Below are positions 20,600-29,194 of a DNA stretch of 64,000 bases, one piece after another; positions within the stretch are counted from its first letter, which is position 1; each line of letters starts with the position of its first letter. Location: assembly GCF_011043735.1 (NCBI RefSeq), contig NZ_JAAKGV010000001.1, positions 186,001-250,000 of the forward strand, in the 5' to 3' direction. The translations under genes and the position numbers were made by a program. This DNA is from Methylobacterium sp. DB0501 (GTDB lineage: Bacteria; Pseudomonadota; Alphaproteobacteria; Rhizobiales; Beijerinckiaceae). The notes beneath the pieces were generated by a model. It was not told the DNA's origin and did no database searches. It saw nothing but the letters and a program-made list of their open reading frames with translations.

Positions 20600-20794
20600 G
20601 GGGGCGTTCGACGATCCCGGAGGCGAGAAGCCTGACTGTGGGCTGAACGCGCCGGCCCTCGCCCAAGCTCCCGCGCCGCCGTCAAAATTTCAGGCTCGTG
20701 CGTTTCGTGCGGGAATTCGGCAACGGTCCGGAGCCGCTTGCCGCCGTCGCGGGTTGCGCAAGGGCCGCGAGGCGCGGGGATACAGGGGGACAGG

Positions 20795-21223
20795 ATGGGT
20801 GCGACGGTCGCGGACGTGATGAGCCGAGACGTGGAGTTCATCGCCGGCGAGGCCGCGGTGCAGGAGGCCGCGGTGCTGATGGGCGAACTCGACGTCGGCG
20901 CCCTGCCGGTCGGCACGCCGGACGCCCTCGACGGCGTCGTCACCGACCGCGACATACTCTACCGGGTCGTCGCCCAGGGGCTCGATCCGCGCGGGGTCCG
21001 GGTGAGCGAGGTGCTGTCGCGCCCGGTCGTGTCCTGCGCCGAGACCGATCCCGTCCGCACCGCCCTCGACCTGATGGCCGCCCACCACGTCCGGCGCCTG
21101 CCGGTGCGGGACGCGGGCGGGCGCGTCATCGGCTGGGTCACCCTGGCGGACCTGTCCCGGGCGCTGCTGCTCGGCGGCGACGCGCTCCAGACCTCGCTCA
21201 AGCGTCTGACGGAGGAGGCGTGA
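20795..21223 (+). CDS. CBS-pair domain protein
   Basis: A 142-residue protein made of two CBS motifs: residues ~7-60 (VADVMSRDVEFIAGE to VVTDRDILYRVVAQ) and ~73-130 (VSEVLSRPVVSCAE to VIGWVTLADLSRALL). Stand-alone CBS pairs sense adenine nucleotides or related ligands and regulate partner proteins. ATG at 20795 follows GGGGGACAGG. Its 3' end overlaps the convergent helical protein gene by 26 bases. The neighbourhood does not reveal the partner, and glgX upstream is on the opposite strand. Confidence 0.88.
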   Translation: MGATVADVMSRDVEFIAGEAAVQEAAVLMGELDVGALPVGTPDALDGVVTDRDILYRVVAQGLDPRGVRVSEVLSRPVVSCAETDPVRTALDLMAAHHVRRLPVRDAGGRVIGWVTLADLSRALLLGGDALQTSLKRLTEEA

Positions 21224-21506
21224 CCGCCTCGCCGTTCGCCGCGGCGGCGTTGGCCGCCGCGTTGGCGCGCTCGGCCGCCAGGATCGTCTGGCGGGCGAGG
21301 TAGCGGGTGACCAGGGCCTCGACGTCGCGGATCGTCTCCTCGACGAGGTGGGCCTGGAGCAGGGCGCGGGGATCCTCCGGCGGCAGGTTCTCGCGCTCCT
21401 GGAGCCGGCGCATGGCTTGCTTGACCACCTGGTAGACCGCCTCGCGCTCCTCGCGGCTCATCGCCGGGGAGACCGCCCGGGCGACCAGGTCGGTGAAATC
21501 GGACAT
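21198..21506 (-). CDS. Small helical protein of unknown function
   Basis: A 102-residue hydrophilic protein beginning MSDFTDLVARAVSP and predicted wholly alpha-helical (REEREAVYQVVKQAMRRLQERENLPP, quoted in part as YQVVKQAMRRLQERE). The C-terminal quarter is an alanine/asparagine run, AANAAAANGEA. I do not recognise a named domain. Codon positions look genuine and the internal ATG at 21506 starts the helical part, whereas a nine-codon upstream extension adds nothing. The gene end overlaps the convergent CBS gene by 26 bases, which argues for antisense coupling or a slightly wrong end in one of them. Confidence 0.6.
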   Translation of the reverse strand: MSDFTDLVARAVSPAMSREEREAVYQVVKQAMRRLQERENLPPEDPRALLQAHLVEETIRDVEALVTRYLARQTILAAERANAAANAAAANGEAVTPPPSDA

Positions 21507-21704
21507 CGGTGTGACGCTCGTCCTCGATGGCACGGGCGCCCGTGCGGCGCCCGGATCCGCTTCTTCGCACGGCCCGCGCCGGGACCGAAGGCCCGGACGC
21601 GGCTGGCCCCATTATACCAGTGCGCCTCGCCATCGACACGTCGCGGGCGAGGCGTTCGGCGCAGGCGGTGCCTTCGAACGAGTTCGTCCGCAAGGCAGCG
21701 CGGT

Positions 21705-23000
21705 TCACATGTTGTGGTCCTTGATGCCGGCGACGAGCAGGGTGCTGCAGCCCCAGATCACCAGGAAGGCGAAGAAGGCCACGAACAGGGCGTGCCCGCG
21801 CATCGGCACGGTGGAGAGTTCGGGACGGGTCGGCGGCACGAAGACCGCGAGGTAGACGTGCTGGCGGTTCGCCGCCACCCGGGCGCGGTCGAGCATCATG
21901 GTGGCGGAGTCGTTCAGCTTCTCGGCGATGGTGCGCTCGACCATCAGCCCCTCGTATTCGAGGATCGCCTCCGAGGCGTTCTTGCCGCCGACCGCCACCC
22001 CGTCGCTGGTCAGCGTGTCCTCGAGCTGCTTGATCTGCTGGTTGGTCGCGTTGAGGCTCGCCACGATGGTCTGGATCGAGCGCGACTTCTCGTCGAGGCC
22101 GGAGCCTCGCAGCACCTGGAGGTCGTTCTCGGACTTGATCTTGTCCTTGCGCAACGACAGCAGGGTGGTCATCGTCGCCTCGGCCGACTTCGCCGGATCG
22201 ATGATGCCCCAGCGGTTGCGGAACTCGCGCAGGGCGGCATGGGCCTTGCGCAGCCGCGTCTCGCTCGCCGCCAGGTCGTCCTTGCTGTGCCGGAGCATGT
22301 CCTGCTGCGCCCGGGACGAGATCGTATTGATCAGCCCTTCGGCGTGGGAGACGACGTGGCGCGCGATCGCCAAGGCGTCGTCCGGCGTGAAGGCCTGCAC
22401 CGTCAGGGTCAGCACGCCCGAGACCAGGTCGATATGGACCTGGACGCGCTTGCGCCAGTACTTCAGCAGGTCCTCGATCGGCTTGTCGCCGGAATAGCGC
22501 GCCCAGAAATCGCCCTCGTCGCGGGTGTACATCCGGACGATGTCGAGCTCCTTCTGGGCGCTCTCGACCATCGGCTGGCTCTGGATGTATTCCTGGATGA
22601 TGTAACTGTCCTGGCTGTTGTTCTTCTGGATCAGCGAGGAGAACTCACCCAGCGCAACGTTACCCATCGGCTCGACCTCGCCGCGGACGGCGAATCGGGA
22701 CTCGACCACGTACTGGTCGGCGGCGAAGACGAACAGGTAGATCCCGACGACCGCCGTCGGCAGCAGCACGAAGATGCCGATGTTGCGCAGGAGCCGGGAC
22801 AGGACCCGGTTCTGGGTGCCGGCGGCGGGCAGGAGCGGCATCCGGCTCCAGCGCAGCGGGTTGAGCAGGGCCGGCAGCCGGCTCCCGGGGGAAATCGGCT
22901 CGACCGTCTCGGCATTGCGGCGCAGCTCGGGCACGGTGCGCCGCGCGAACGCGATCATGCTGCCGAGCCTGTCTCGCCGTTTGACCTCGTCCGCGTCCAT
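21705..23000 (-). CDS. Capsule polysaccharide export inner-membrane protein (KpsE/BexC/Wzz-like)
   Basis: A 431-residue bitopic inner-membrane protein. Residues 1-65 are cytoplasmic. A first transmembrane helix follows at about 73-92 (IGIFVLLPTAVVGIYLFVFA), then YVVESRFAVRG, the entry to the periplasmic Wzz-type domain. Long coiled coils run through ~200-370 (DMLRHSKDDLAASETRLRKA and SLNATNQQIKQLEDTL), and a second helix lies at ~403-425 (FVAFFAFLVIWGCSTLLV). KpsE/BexC proteins work with the ABC pair KpsT/KpsM and outer-membrane KpsD in capsule export. None of those partners is next to it here, so it is an orphan member. Confidence 0.87.
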   Translation of the reverse strand: MDADEVKRRDRLGSMIAFARRTVPELRRNAETVEPISPGSRLPALLNPLRWSRMPLLPAAGTQNRVLSRLLRNIGIFVLLPTAVVGIYLFVFAADQYVVESRFAVRGEVEPMGNVALGEFSSLIQKNNSQDSYIIQEYIQSQPMVESAQKELDIVRMYTRDEGDFWARYSGDKPIEDLLKYWRKRVQVHIDLVSGVLTLTVQAFTPDDALAIARHVVSHAEGLINTISSRAQQDMLRHSKDDLAASETRLRKAHAALREFRNRWGIIDPAKSAEATMTTLLSLRKDKIKSENDLQVLRGSGLDEKSRSIQTIVASLNATNQQIKQLEDTLTSDGVAVGGKNASEAILEYEGLMVERTIAEKLNDSATMMLDRARVAANRQHVYLAVFVPPTRPELSTVPMRGHALFVAFFAFLVIWGCSTLLVAGIKDHNM

Positions 23001-23111
23001 TTTCGCTTGATTCCCCGTGCCGGCGCCAGCCGGCGTCGCGACCTCGACGGCCGATCGTCGATTGCTTCGGTTTTCGGCCTTTTTAATGGCGCCCCCTCCG
23101 GCGGGGGGGCC

Positions 23112-24119
23112 TCACCGCCCTCCGAGGACCGCCGCGAGACGGGCCCAGGCCTCCGCGTCCGGGGGCAGCCCGAAGCGCAGGCGCGTCGGCGCGGCCTCGA
23201 ACCGGCGCACGAAGATCCCGGCCCGTCCCAGCCGCCCGAACAGGCCGGGGGCGTCGGAAAAGTCGGCGGTGCGGAACAGCCGCGTGCCGCCGACGATCCG
23301 GCCGCCGGCCGCCGCGATCAGGGCGTCGAGCCGCGCCGCGTCGCGGCCCCGCGCGACGGCCGCCTCCCGCCGCCAGGCCTCGTCCGAGAGCGCGCGGCGC
23401 CCGATCGCGATCGCCGGCCCCGACACCGCCCAGGGCCCGAGCGCCCGGCGAAGGCGGCCGATCAGCGGCGCATCCGCCACCGCGAAGCCGAGCCTCAGGC
23501 CCGCGAGACCGTAGGTCTTGCCGAAGGAACGCAGCACCAGGCAGCCCGGGGGCGGCGCCGCGCACAGGCTCTCGACGGGTTCGAGATCGGCGAAGGCCTC
23601 GTCGACGACGAGCCAGCCGCCGCGCCCGGCGAGCCCGGCCGCGACCGCTTCGAGGTCGCGCCGCGCCGCGACCCGCCCGTCCGGGTTGTTCGGGGTGACC
23701 ACCACCATCACGTCGGCCTCGCCGGCGAGGTCCGGCACGGTCGTCACGGCGTGCCCGGCCCGGGCCCAGGCGGCGGCGTGCTCGGCATAGGTGGGACCGA
23801 CCACCGCGACCCGGCCGGCCGGCCGCAGCCGCGGGATCAGGTCGATCAGCGCCTGGGTGCCGGGGGCGGCGACGACGTGCTCCGGCCGCGCGCCATAGGC
23901 CCGCGCCGCCGCGTCCGCGAGGGCGGCGAGGTCGGACGCGGCCGGCAGCCGCGTGAAGGCGCTGGCCTCGAGGGCCGGCCACGGATAGGGGATCGGGTTG
24001 ATCCCCGTCGACAGGTCGATCCAGGGCTCGGGGGCCTGCGGGAAGTGCCGGGCCGCCTCGCCGAGGTCGCCCCCGTGCCGGATCGCTCCGTCCTGCCCCT
24101 CGCTCGCGATTCCATCCAC
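23112..24119 (-). CDS. cobC: Threonine-phosphate decarboxylase, cobalamin synthesis
   Basis: A 335-residue fold-type I PLP enzyme of the histidinol-phosphate aminotransferase-like family. It decarboxylates L-threonine-O-3-phosphate to (R)-1-amino-2-propanol phosphate for the nucleotide loop of cobalamin (CobC in Pseudomonas naming, CobD in Salmonella). Visible: N-terminal IRHGGDLGEAARHFP and WIDLSTGINPIPYP, typical of this branch. The PLP lysine lies in LRSFGKTYGLAGLRLGF. The start is GTG, only five bases from the divergent cobD start. The downstream partner enzyme next door confirms the pathway. Confidence 0.93.
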   Translation of the reverse strand: MDGIASEGQDGAIRHGGDLGEAARHFPQAPEPWIDLSTGINPIPYPWPALEASAFTRLPAASDLAALADAAARAYGARPEHVVAAPGTQALIDLIPRLRPAGRVAVVGPTYAEHAAAWARAGHAVTTVPDLAGEADVMVVVTPNNPDGRVAARRDLEAVAAGLAGRGGWLVVDEAFADLEPVESLCAAPPPGCLVLRSFGKTYGLAGLRLGFAVADAPLIGRLRRALGPWAVSGPAIAIGRRALSDEAWRREAAVARGRDAARLDALIAAAGGRIVGGTRLFRTADFSDAPGLFGRLGRAGIFVRRFEAAPTRLRFGLPPDAEAWARLAAVLGGR

Positions 24120-24124
24120 GCCCG

Positions 24125-25120
24125 ATGACCGCCCTGCTGCACCCGCCCGACAGCCTCGTCCTGCTCGTCCTCGCCCTCGCGGTCGAGGCCGTGCTCGGCT
24201 ATCCGGACCGCCTCTACAGGCTGGCCGGCCACCCTGTCACCTGGATCGGCGCGCTGATCGCCGTCCTCGACCGGCGCTTCAACCGCGAGGCCGACCCGGC
24301 CGGGCGCCGGCGCGCCGCCGGGGTGCTGGCGCTCGCGCTCGTCCTCGTCGCGACGGGCCTCCCGGCCTCGGCCCTCGCGCTCGCCTGCGGGGCGCTCGAT
24401 CCCCTCGTCGGGCTCGTCCTCTGCGCGGTCCTCGCCGCGAGCCTGCCGGCGCAGCGCAGCCTGCACGACCACGTCGCCCGGGTGGCGGAAGCCTTGCGCC
24501 GCGAGGGCCTCCCCGGCGGGCGCCGGGCGGTGGCGATGATCGTCGGGCGCAACCCCGAGACCCTCGACGAGGCCGCGATCTGCCGCGCCGCGATCGAGAG
24601 CCTGGCCGAGAACTTCTCCGACGGCATCGTGGCGCCGGCCTTCTGGCTCGGCGCCGGCGGCCTGCCCGGGGGGGCGCTCTACAAGGCGATCAACACCGCC
24701 GACAGCATGATCGGCCACCGCACGCCGCGCCACGAGGCCTTCGGCTGGGCCGCCGCCCGCCTCGACGACCTCGTCAACCTGCCGGCCTCGCGCCTCACCG
24801 CCGGTCTCGTCGCCGCCGCCGCCGCCCTGACGCCGGGGGCCTCGGCCCGGGGGGCGCTCCACGCCCTGCGCCGCGATGCCGGCCGCCACCGCTCGCCCAA
24901 TGCCGGCTGGCCCGAGGCCGCGATGGCCGGCGCGCTCGGCCTGCGCCTCGCCGGTCCGCGGGTCTACGGCACGACGCGGGTCGAGGATGCCTGGATGGGC
25001 TCGGGACGGGCCGACGCGACCGCGGAGGACATCGTTCGCGCGCTCGTGCTGTACCGGCGGGCCTGTCTGCTCTTGTGGGGGCTGGCAGCGGGATTGGCGG
25101 GCGTCTGGCTGACCATGTGA
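24125..25120 (+). CDS. cobD: Adenosylcobinamide-phosphate synthase CobD/CbiB
   Basis: A 331-residue integral membrane protein that attaches aminopropanol (phosphate) to adenosylcobyric acid. Family segments are VEAVLGYPDRLYRLAGHPVTWIG near the N-terminus (quoted in part as YPDRLYRLAGHPVTWIG), then AMIVGRNPETLDE, ESLAENFSDGIVAPAFW and NTADSMIGHRTPRHEAFGW. At least four hydrophobic segments are visible. Reads outward from cobC with a five-base gap. No cobalamin riboswitch is visible, as there is no room for one. Length and start are normal. Confidence 0.95.
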   Translation: MTALLHPPDSLVLLVLALAVEAVLGYPDRLYRLAGHPVTWIGALIAVLDRRFNREADPAGRRRAAGVLALALVLVATGLPASALALACGALDPLVGLVLCAVLAASLPAQRSLHDHVARVAEALRREGLPGGRRAVAMIVGRNPETLDEAAICRAAIESLAENFSDGIVAPAFWLGAGGLPGGALYKAINTADSMIGHRTPRHEAFGWAAARLDDLVNLPASRLTAGLVAAAAALTPGASARGALHALRRDAGRHRSPNAGWPEAAMAGALGLRLAGPRVYGTTRVEDAWMGSGRADATAEDIVRALVLYRRACLLLWGLAAGLAGVWLTM

Positions 25121-25464
25121 GCCCTCACCAGCCCGGCTCGAGCGGGATCATCCCTCTCGCCCGGCCGTGGCAGGGCCCGCTCACCGTCCTCCAGGCCATC
25201 GACCCGGACGAAGCGCCGGGCGAGTTCTGTCCTGGCCGCCTGATGGGCTGCGAAAACCTGCCCTTGCGTCCGGTCGGTGGTGTCGGCCACCGCGTCCGGG
25301 GTCGGGCTGCCCGCGGCCGGATCCCATACCGACTCCACGGACCATGCCATTGAAGCGAAAGGCATTATCCCTGTTTGGAGCGGAACCGGGCCGGAACGGG
25401 ATAATCGGCTTCGGCCGGCCTCATTCGGCGCCGGACGCCGCAGGGTCCCCTGCAGGCCGCCTTG
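25121..25464. other. 344-base intergenic region with a palindrome
   Basis: No gene is convincing here. A nearly perfect inverted repeat (ATTATCCCTGTT at 25364-25375 with AACGGGATAAT at 25395-25405) surrounds GC-rich sequence, and GGGATCATCCC lies at 25145-25155. Minus-strand codons 25365 to 25110 are open but have no recognisable protein features. It separates the convergent cobD and HlyD-type genes, so the palindrome may act as a terminator. Confidence 0.45.
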
Positions 25465-26433
25465 TCAGCTCCTGATCACCGGAAGCCTGGCCTTCAGGGC
25501 GTCCCAGCCGTTGCGGAGGCCGAGATGGCGCAATCCTTCGAACGGCCGGATCTCCGGCCGCGCCCCGCCCGGATGCACCACCACGGTGGCGGTGCGCCCG
25601 ACGGTCAGGCGGTCGCGGTCGACGCCCGGATCGAGGGCGACGCGGACCGGCACGCGCTGGGCGAGGCGCACCCAGGCGAAGGTCGGGTTGACGTTGGCGA
25701 GCAGGCTGGATCCGGCGCTGCGCTCCCGGTCCTCGATGCCGGCGGCGACGCTCTCGACCCGGCCGGTGACGTCGCGGTCCTCGCCCATCAGGCGCACGCT
25801 GACCGGGTCGCCGGGATGGATGCGGTCGAGCTTCGTCTCCTCGAAATAGCCCTGGACGTGCAGGGTGTCGCTGTCGACGAGCGCCATCACCGCCTTGCCG
25901 ACCGCCACGTAGGCGCCGGGCCGCAGTTCGAGGTTGCTGATGCGGCCGTTGACCGAGGCGCGCACCTCGGAACGGTCGAGGTTGAGCTTGGCGAGGTCGC
26001 GGTCGGCGACCGCCTGGTCGTAGGCGGCCCGGGCACTCTGCTCGGCGGCGAGCGTCGCCTCGAGCTTCTGCTGCGACACGACGTTGTCGCTGAGCTGGCG
26101 ATAGCGGGCGAGGTCGGCCTCGGCCTGGACCAGGCTGGCCTTGCGGCCGGCCACCACGGCGTCCGCTTGCCGCAGGGCGAGGCCGAAGCGGTCGGGATCG
26201 ATGCGGAACAGCACGTCGCCGCGCTTGACCGGCTGGTTGTCGCGCACCTCGACGTCGCGCACGAGGCCGGACACGTCGGGGGCGACGCCGACCACCTCGG
26301 CCCGCACCCGCCCGTCGCGGGTCCAGGGGGCCTCGAGGTAATAGTCCCACAAGGCCGCCCCGACGACGGCGGCGAGGGCCAGCATGGCGGCGGTGACGGC
26401 GAAGCGGCCGAGGAAGGCGAGCGCGCGGGTCAT
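25465..26433 (-). CDS. HlyD/EmrA-family membrane fusion protein (AaeA-like)
   Basis: A 322-residue periplasmic adaptor. One N-terminal membrane anchor (AVTAAMLALAAVVGAALWDYY, quoted in part as AAMLALAAVVGAALW) is followed by the half-lipoyl motif VAPDVSGLVRDVEVRDNQPV. A helical hairpin follows with DLARYRQLSDNVVSQQKLE. The second lipoyl half is VRASVNGRISNLELRPGAYV and the beta barrel is LHVQGYFEETKLDRIHPG, the AaeA-type signature. Last gene of the operon marR, FUSC pump, DUF1656, adaptor. Likely exports small aromatic acids or similar toxic compounds across the envelope. Confidence 0.92.
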   Translation of the reverse strand: MTRALAFLGRFAVTAAMLALAAVVGAALWDYYLEAPWTRDGRVRAEVVGVAPDVSGLVRDVEVRDNQPVKRGDVLFRIDPDRFGLALRQADAVVAGRKASLVQAEADLARYRQLSDNVVSQQKLEATLAAEQSARAAYDQAVADRDLAKLNLDRSEVRASVNGRISNLELRPGAYVAVGKAVMALVDSDTLHVQGYFEETKLDRIHPGDPVSVRLMGEDRDVTGRVESVAAGIEDRERSAGSSLLANVNPTFAWVRLAQRVPVRVALDPGVDRDRLTVGRTATVVVHPGGARPEIRPFEGLRHLGLRNGWDALKARLPVIRS

Positions 26434-26445
26434 GGTTCGTGATCT

Positions 26446-26649
26446 TCAGGTCAGGCGGCCGGCGAGGGACACGACGCCGCCGAGGCAGACGAGGTAGAGG
26501 CAGAGGTCGAACAGCGCCCTGTGCCAGACCAGGCGGTAGAGCCCGAGCGCACCGATCAGCCGGCGCACCACCAGGTTCAGCAGGAAGGCGGCGACCGCCC
26601 AGACCAGCAGGGCCGGCACGAAGACGCCGTAGAGGTCGATATCGGCCAT
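26446..26649 (-). CDS. DUF1656 small membrane protein (AaeX-like)
   Basis: A 67-residue inner-membrane protein with two hydrophobic segments (FVPALLVWAVAAFLLNLVV and FDLCLYLVCLGGVVSLAG). It opens MADIDLYGVFVPALL, the DUF1656 hallmark: a D-x-x-G start with a P in the first helix. AaeX-like proteins always sit between an AaeB-type pump and an AaeA-type adaptor; their role is unknown. ATG overlaps the stop of the pump gene by one base (TGATG), and the stop precedes the adaptor start by 12 bases. Confidence 0.9.
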   Translation of the reverse strand: MADIDLYGVFVPALLVWAVAAFLLNLVVRRLIGALGLYRLVWHRALFDLCLYLVCLGGVVSLAGRLT

Positions 26650-28685
26650 CACGCGGCCTCCCTCGCGAGGACGGGGGCGCCGGCGGGCGGCGCCTCGGGG
26701 AAGAGGGCGCGCCGCAGGCCCGCGAGGCCCAGCAGCGCGTCGCGCCGGCCCCAGACCCCGGCCCCGGCCCCGGCTTGCGCGCCGATCTCCGCCAGGGCCG
26801 CGTCGATCCGGTCGAGCAGGATCGGGGAGGCCGGGCCGCGCGGCCCCTCGTAATGGGTCGCCACCGCGTCGAGGGCGGCATCCAGCACCGCGACCTCGCC
26901 GTCCGGCAGGCCGTGGCGGGCCCGGCGCAAGGACACGAGGTTCATGCCCACCCGCAGGGCCGCCAGGGCGTCGATGCGCGACAGGTCGCTGTCGGGCCCG
27001 GCGGCGGCGAGGCGCGGCACCAGCAGGCCGAGGCGGTCGAGCATCAGGTGGGCGAAGGCGACCCGGTCGCCGCGCCCGCGCCGGCGCGCCGCCCGGGCGA
27101 GGTCGGCGCGGCTCGCCGCGATCAGCCGGCGGGCACCGTGCTCGGCCCCGACCGAGCGCACCAGCCGCGTCACGAGGGCGGCGATCCAGATGCCGCCGAC
27201 GAGGGCGATGCCGGAATTGACGTAGGCGCCGAATTCCGAGGTGTAACGGTCCTGGAGCGCCAGGAGCGCGTTGCCGTTGACGCCGAGCGCCAGGCCCACC
27301 GGCAGCGTCCTCGGGGATGTCATCAGCAGGCCGCACAGGATCAGGACCGGCGCCAGCACCAGGGCGAGGCTGACGAAGTCGTGGACCAGCGGCATCACGC
27401 CGAACAGCAGCACCCCGATCGCGACCGCGGCGACTCCGGTCCAGGTGGCGAAGCTCAGGATCGCCGGAACCGGGTCGTCCTGGGTCGCGAACATGCAGGA
27501 GAGCACCGCGCCCATCATCGCCGCGGTGGCGCCGTCGGGCCAGGCGGTGGCGATCCACACCGCCACGCAGGCGACCGTGCCGAGGAAGGCGCTGAGGGCG
27601 GAGCGGAACGCCATGCCGTGGTCGCGGTGGCGTGACGCCCCTCCGCCGAACTCGCCCGCGAAGGCGAGCGGCTCGCTCAAGCGGCCGCTGCCGCGGGCGA
27701 TGCCGTCCTGCAGCGCCCGGCAGTCCCGGCCGATGGCGACGAGCTCGCGCAGGCGGTCGAGGAGGCTCGCCCGGACGAGCGCCGCCCAGCCGGCATGCGG
27801 TGGCAGCGGGCGGTCGGCGGCCTCGATTCTCGCGAGCAGCGCGTCGGCCTCCCCGGCCGGGGCGCCGCCCGCCGACCACGCCTCGACGTCGGCGAGCAGG
27901 CCGCGCAGCTCCGGGCTCACGCCGGACAGGCCGCGCAACGCCGCGATCCGGTCCGCCAGGGAGGAGAGGACCGGCAGCAGCATCAGCATCCGGCCGCGCA
28001 GGAGCTGCACCAGCGGCACCGCCCGGCTCTGGGCCGAGGTGTCGTAGGCGAGATGGGCCGAGAGCGCGTCGATCTCCGCGGCCTCCGCGGCGAGCCGCAG
28101 GCGGCGCGCCCGCAGGGCCGGCGCCTCGCCGACATCGGAGAGCACGTCGCCGGTCCAGCGGCCGGCCTCGCCGAGCCAGGCGCCGATGCGCGACGCCAGG
28201 ACCGGGCCGACCGGCTCCGGGACGACGAGGCTCGCCACCAGCGAGGCGCAGAGGATGCCGAGCGTGATCTCCTCCGCCCGCGACACCGCGGTGTCGAAGA
28301 TCGTCTCGGGCGCCGTCACCGCCGGGAAGCCGATCAGCGCCGCGGTGTAGCCGGCCAGCATGAACAGGTAGGCCCGCGGCGAGCGGTCGAGGAGCGAGAG
28401 ATAGAGGCATCCGGCGGTCCAGAGCGCCAGCGCCAGGGTCAGCATCTCGGGCGAGGCGACGAGCGGCGGCACCATCACGACCGCGGCGGAGACGCCGATC
28501 AGCGTGCCGATTACCCGGTACAGCGCCTTCGAGCGGGTGGCGCCGGAGAGCGGCTGCATGGTGATGTAGACGGTCGCCATCGCCCAGTACGGGCGCGGCA
28601 GGTCGACCCACAGGGCGATGCCGAGGGCGAGGAGCGCGGCCCCGCTGACCTTGAGGGCGAACAGCCATTGGCGCCAGCCGGGCAT
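26649..28685 (-). CDS. FUSC-family aromatic-acid efflux pump (AaeB-like)
   Basis: A 678-residue inner-membrane transporter of the FUSC (fusaric acid resistance) / AaeB family. Two blocks of membrane segments are visible: the N-terminal one opens LFALKVSGAALLALGIALWVDLPRPYWAM, the family start (quoted as GIALWVDLPRPYWAM). The second begins near residue 360 (FRSALSAFLGTVACVAVWIATAWPDG). Each is followed by a cytoplasmic helical domain. With the adaptor it should export p-hydroxybenzoate-like acids or related drugs. The ATG overlaps the marR stop by one base. Confidence 0.92.
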   Translation of the reverse strand: MPGWRQWLFALKVSGAALLALGIALWVDLPRPYWAMATVYITMQPLSGATRSKALYRVIGTLIGVSAAVVMVPPLVASPEMLTLALALWTAGCLYLSLLDRSPRAYLFMLAGYTAALIGFPAVTAPETIFDTAVSRAEEITLGILCASLVASLVVPEPVGPVLASRIGAWLGEAGRWTGDVLSDVGEAPALRARRLRLAAEAAEIDALSAHLAYDTSAQSRAVPLVQLLRGRMLMLLPVLSSLADRIAALRGLSGVSPELRGLLADVEAWSAGGAPAGEADALLARIEAADRPLPPHAGWAALVRASLLDRLRELVAIGRDCRALQDGIARGSGRLSEPLAFAGEFGGGASRHRDHGMAFRSALSAFLGTVACVAVWIATAWPDGATAAMMGAVLSCMFATQDDPVPAILSFATWTGVAAVAIGVLLFGVMPLVHDFVSLALVLAPVLILCGLLMTSPRTLPVGLALGVNGNALLALQDRYTSEFGAYVNSGIALVGGIWIAALVTRLVRSVGAEHGARRLIAASRADLARAARRRGRGDRVAFAHLMLDRLGLLVPRLAAAGPDSDLSRIDALAALRVGMNLVSLRRARHGLPDGEVAVLDAALDAVATHYEGPRGPASPILLDRIDAALAEIGAQAGAGAGVWGRRDALLGLAGLRRALFPEAPPAGAPVLAREAA

Positions 28686-29194
28686 CAGGCGCGTCCTCCG
28701 GTGGTGGGGCCCGCGGTCTCCCGGCACGGCGGGGCGGCCTCGTCGGGCGGGCAGAGACTCGCGCCCTTCGGGCCGTCGGCCTGGAGGGTGCGCAGCACGG
28801 TCAAGGCCGCCCGCAGGTCGTCGTCGCCGACATTGGCGAAGACCGCCGCGCGCAGCGTGTCGAACCGCGCCTCGATGGCGGCGGCGCGGGCCTGCCCTTC
28901 GGCCGTCAGGTGCAGCACCTTGGCGCGGCGGTCGGTCGGGTCCTCCCGGCGGGTGACGAGGCCGGCCTCGCAGAGCTGGTCGAGCAGGCGCACCAGGCTC
29001 GGCCCCTCGACGCCGAGGGCGTCGGCCAGAGTCGTCTGGCGCAGATCGCCGCCGAGCCGCCCGATCAGCAGCAGCGGCAGCGCCGTCGCCTCGGTCAGCC
29101 CGTAGGCGGTCACCACCTCGTCGGCGGCCCGGCGCCAGACGCGCCCGGCCTGGAGCAGGGTCAGGGTGAGGGATTGCAGGAGGTCGCGTCGCAT
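28685..29194 (-). CDS. MarR-family transcriptional regulator of the efflux operon
   Basis: A 169-residue winged-helix regulator. The recognition region lies at about residues 50-95 (DLRQTTLADALGVEGPSLVRLLDQL) and the wing is VTRREDPTDRRAKVLHLT, a standard MarR signature. The C-terminal ~35 residues (PDEAAPPCRETAG) look disordered. First gene of the efflux operon, overlapping the pump start by one base, so it probably represses its own operon and is released by the pump's substrate. A palindrome at 29237-29250 lies 43 bases upstream of its ATG. Confidence 0.93.
   Translation of the reverse strand: MRRDLLQSLTLTLLQAGRVWRRAADEVVTAYGLTEATALPLLLIGRLGGDLRQTTLADALGVEGPSLVRLLDQLCEAGLVTRREDPTDRRAKVLHLTAEGQARAAAIEARFDTLRAAVFANVGDDDLRAALTVLRTLQADGPKGASLCPPDEAAPPCRETAGPTTGGRA

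Noticed and set aside
21348-24128. A 926-codon plus-strand frame
   Set aside because: Opposite to the KpsE-like and cobC genes; composition is of shadow type and no motif is present.
23001-24140. Possible cobalamin riboswitch at the cobC/cobD or KpsE starts
   Set aside because: The cobC-cobD gap is five bases and no B12-box-like conserved sequence was seen in the short leader regions.
24964-25365. A minus-strand frame opposite the end of cobD
   Set aside because: Mostly antisense to cobD with no domain. The upstream 250 bases alone do not support a gene.
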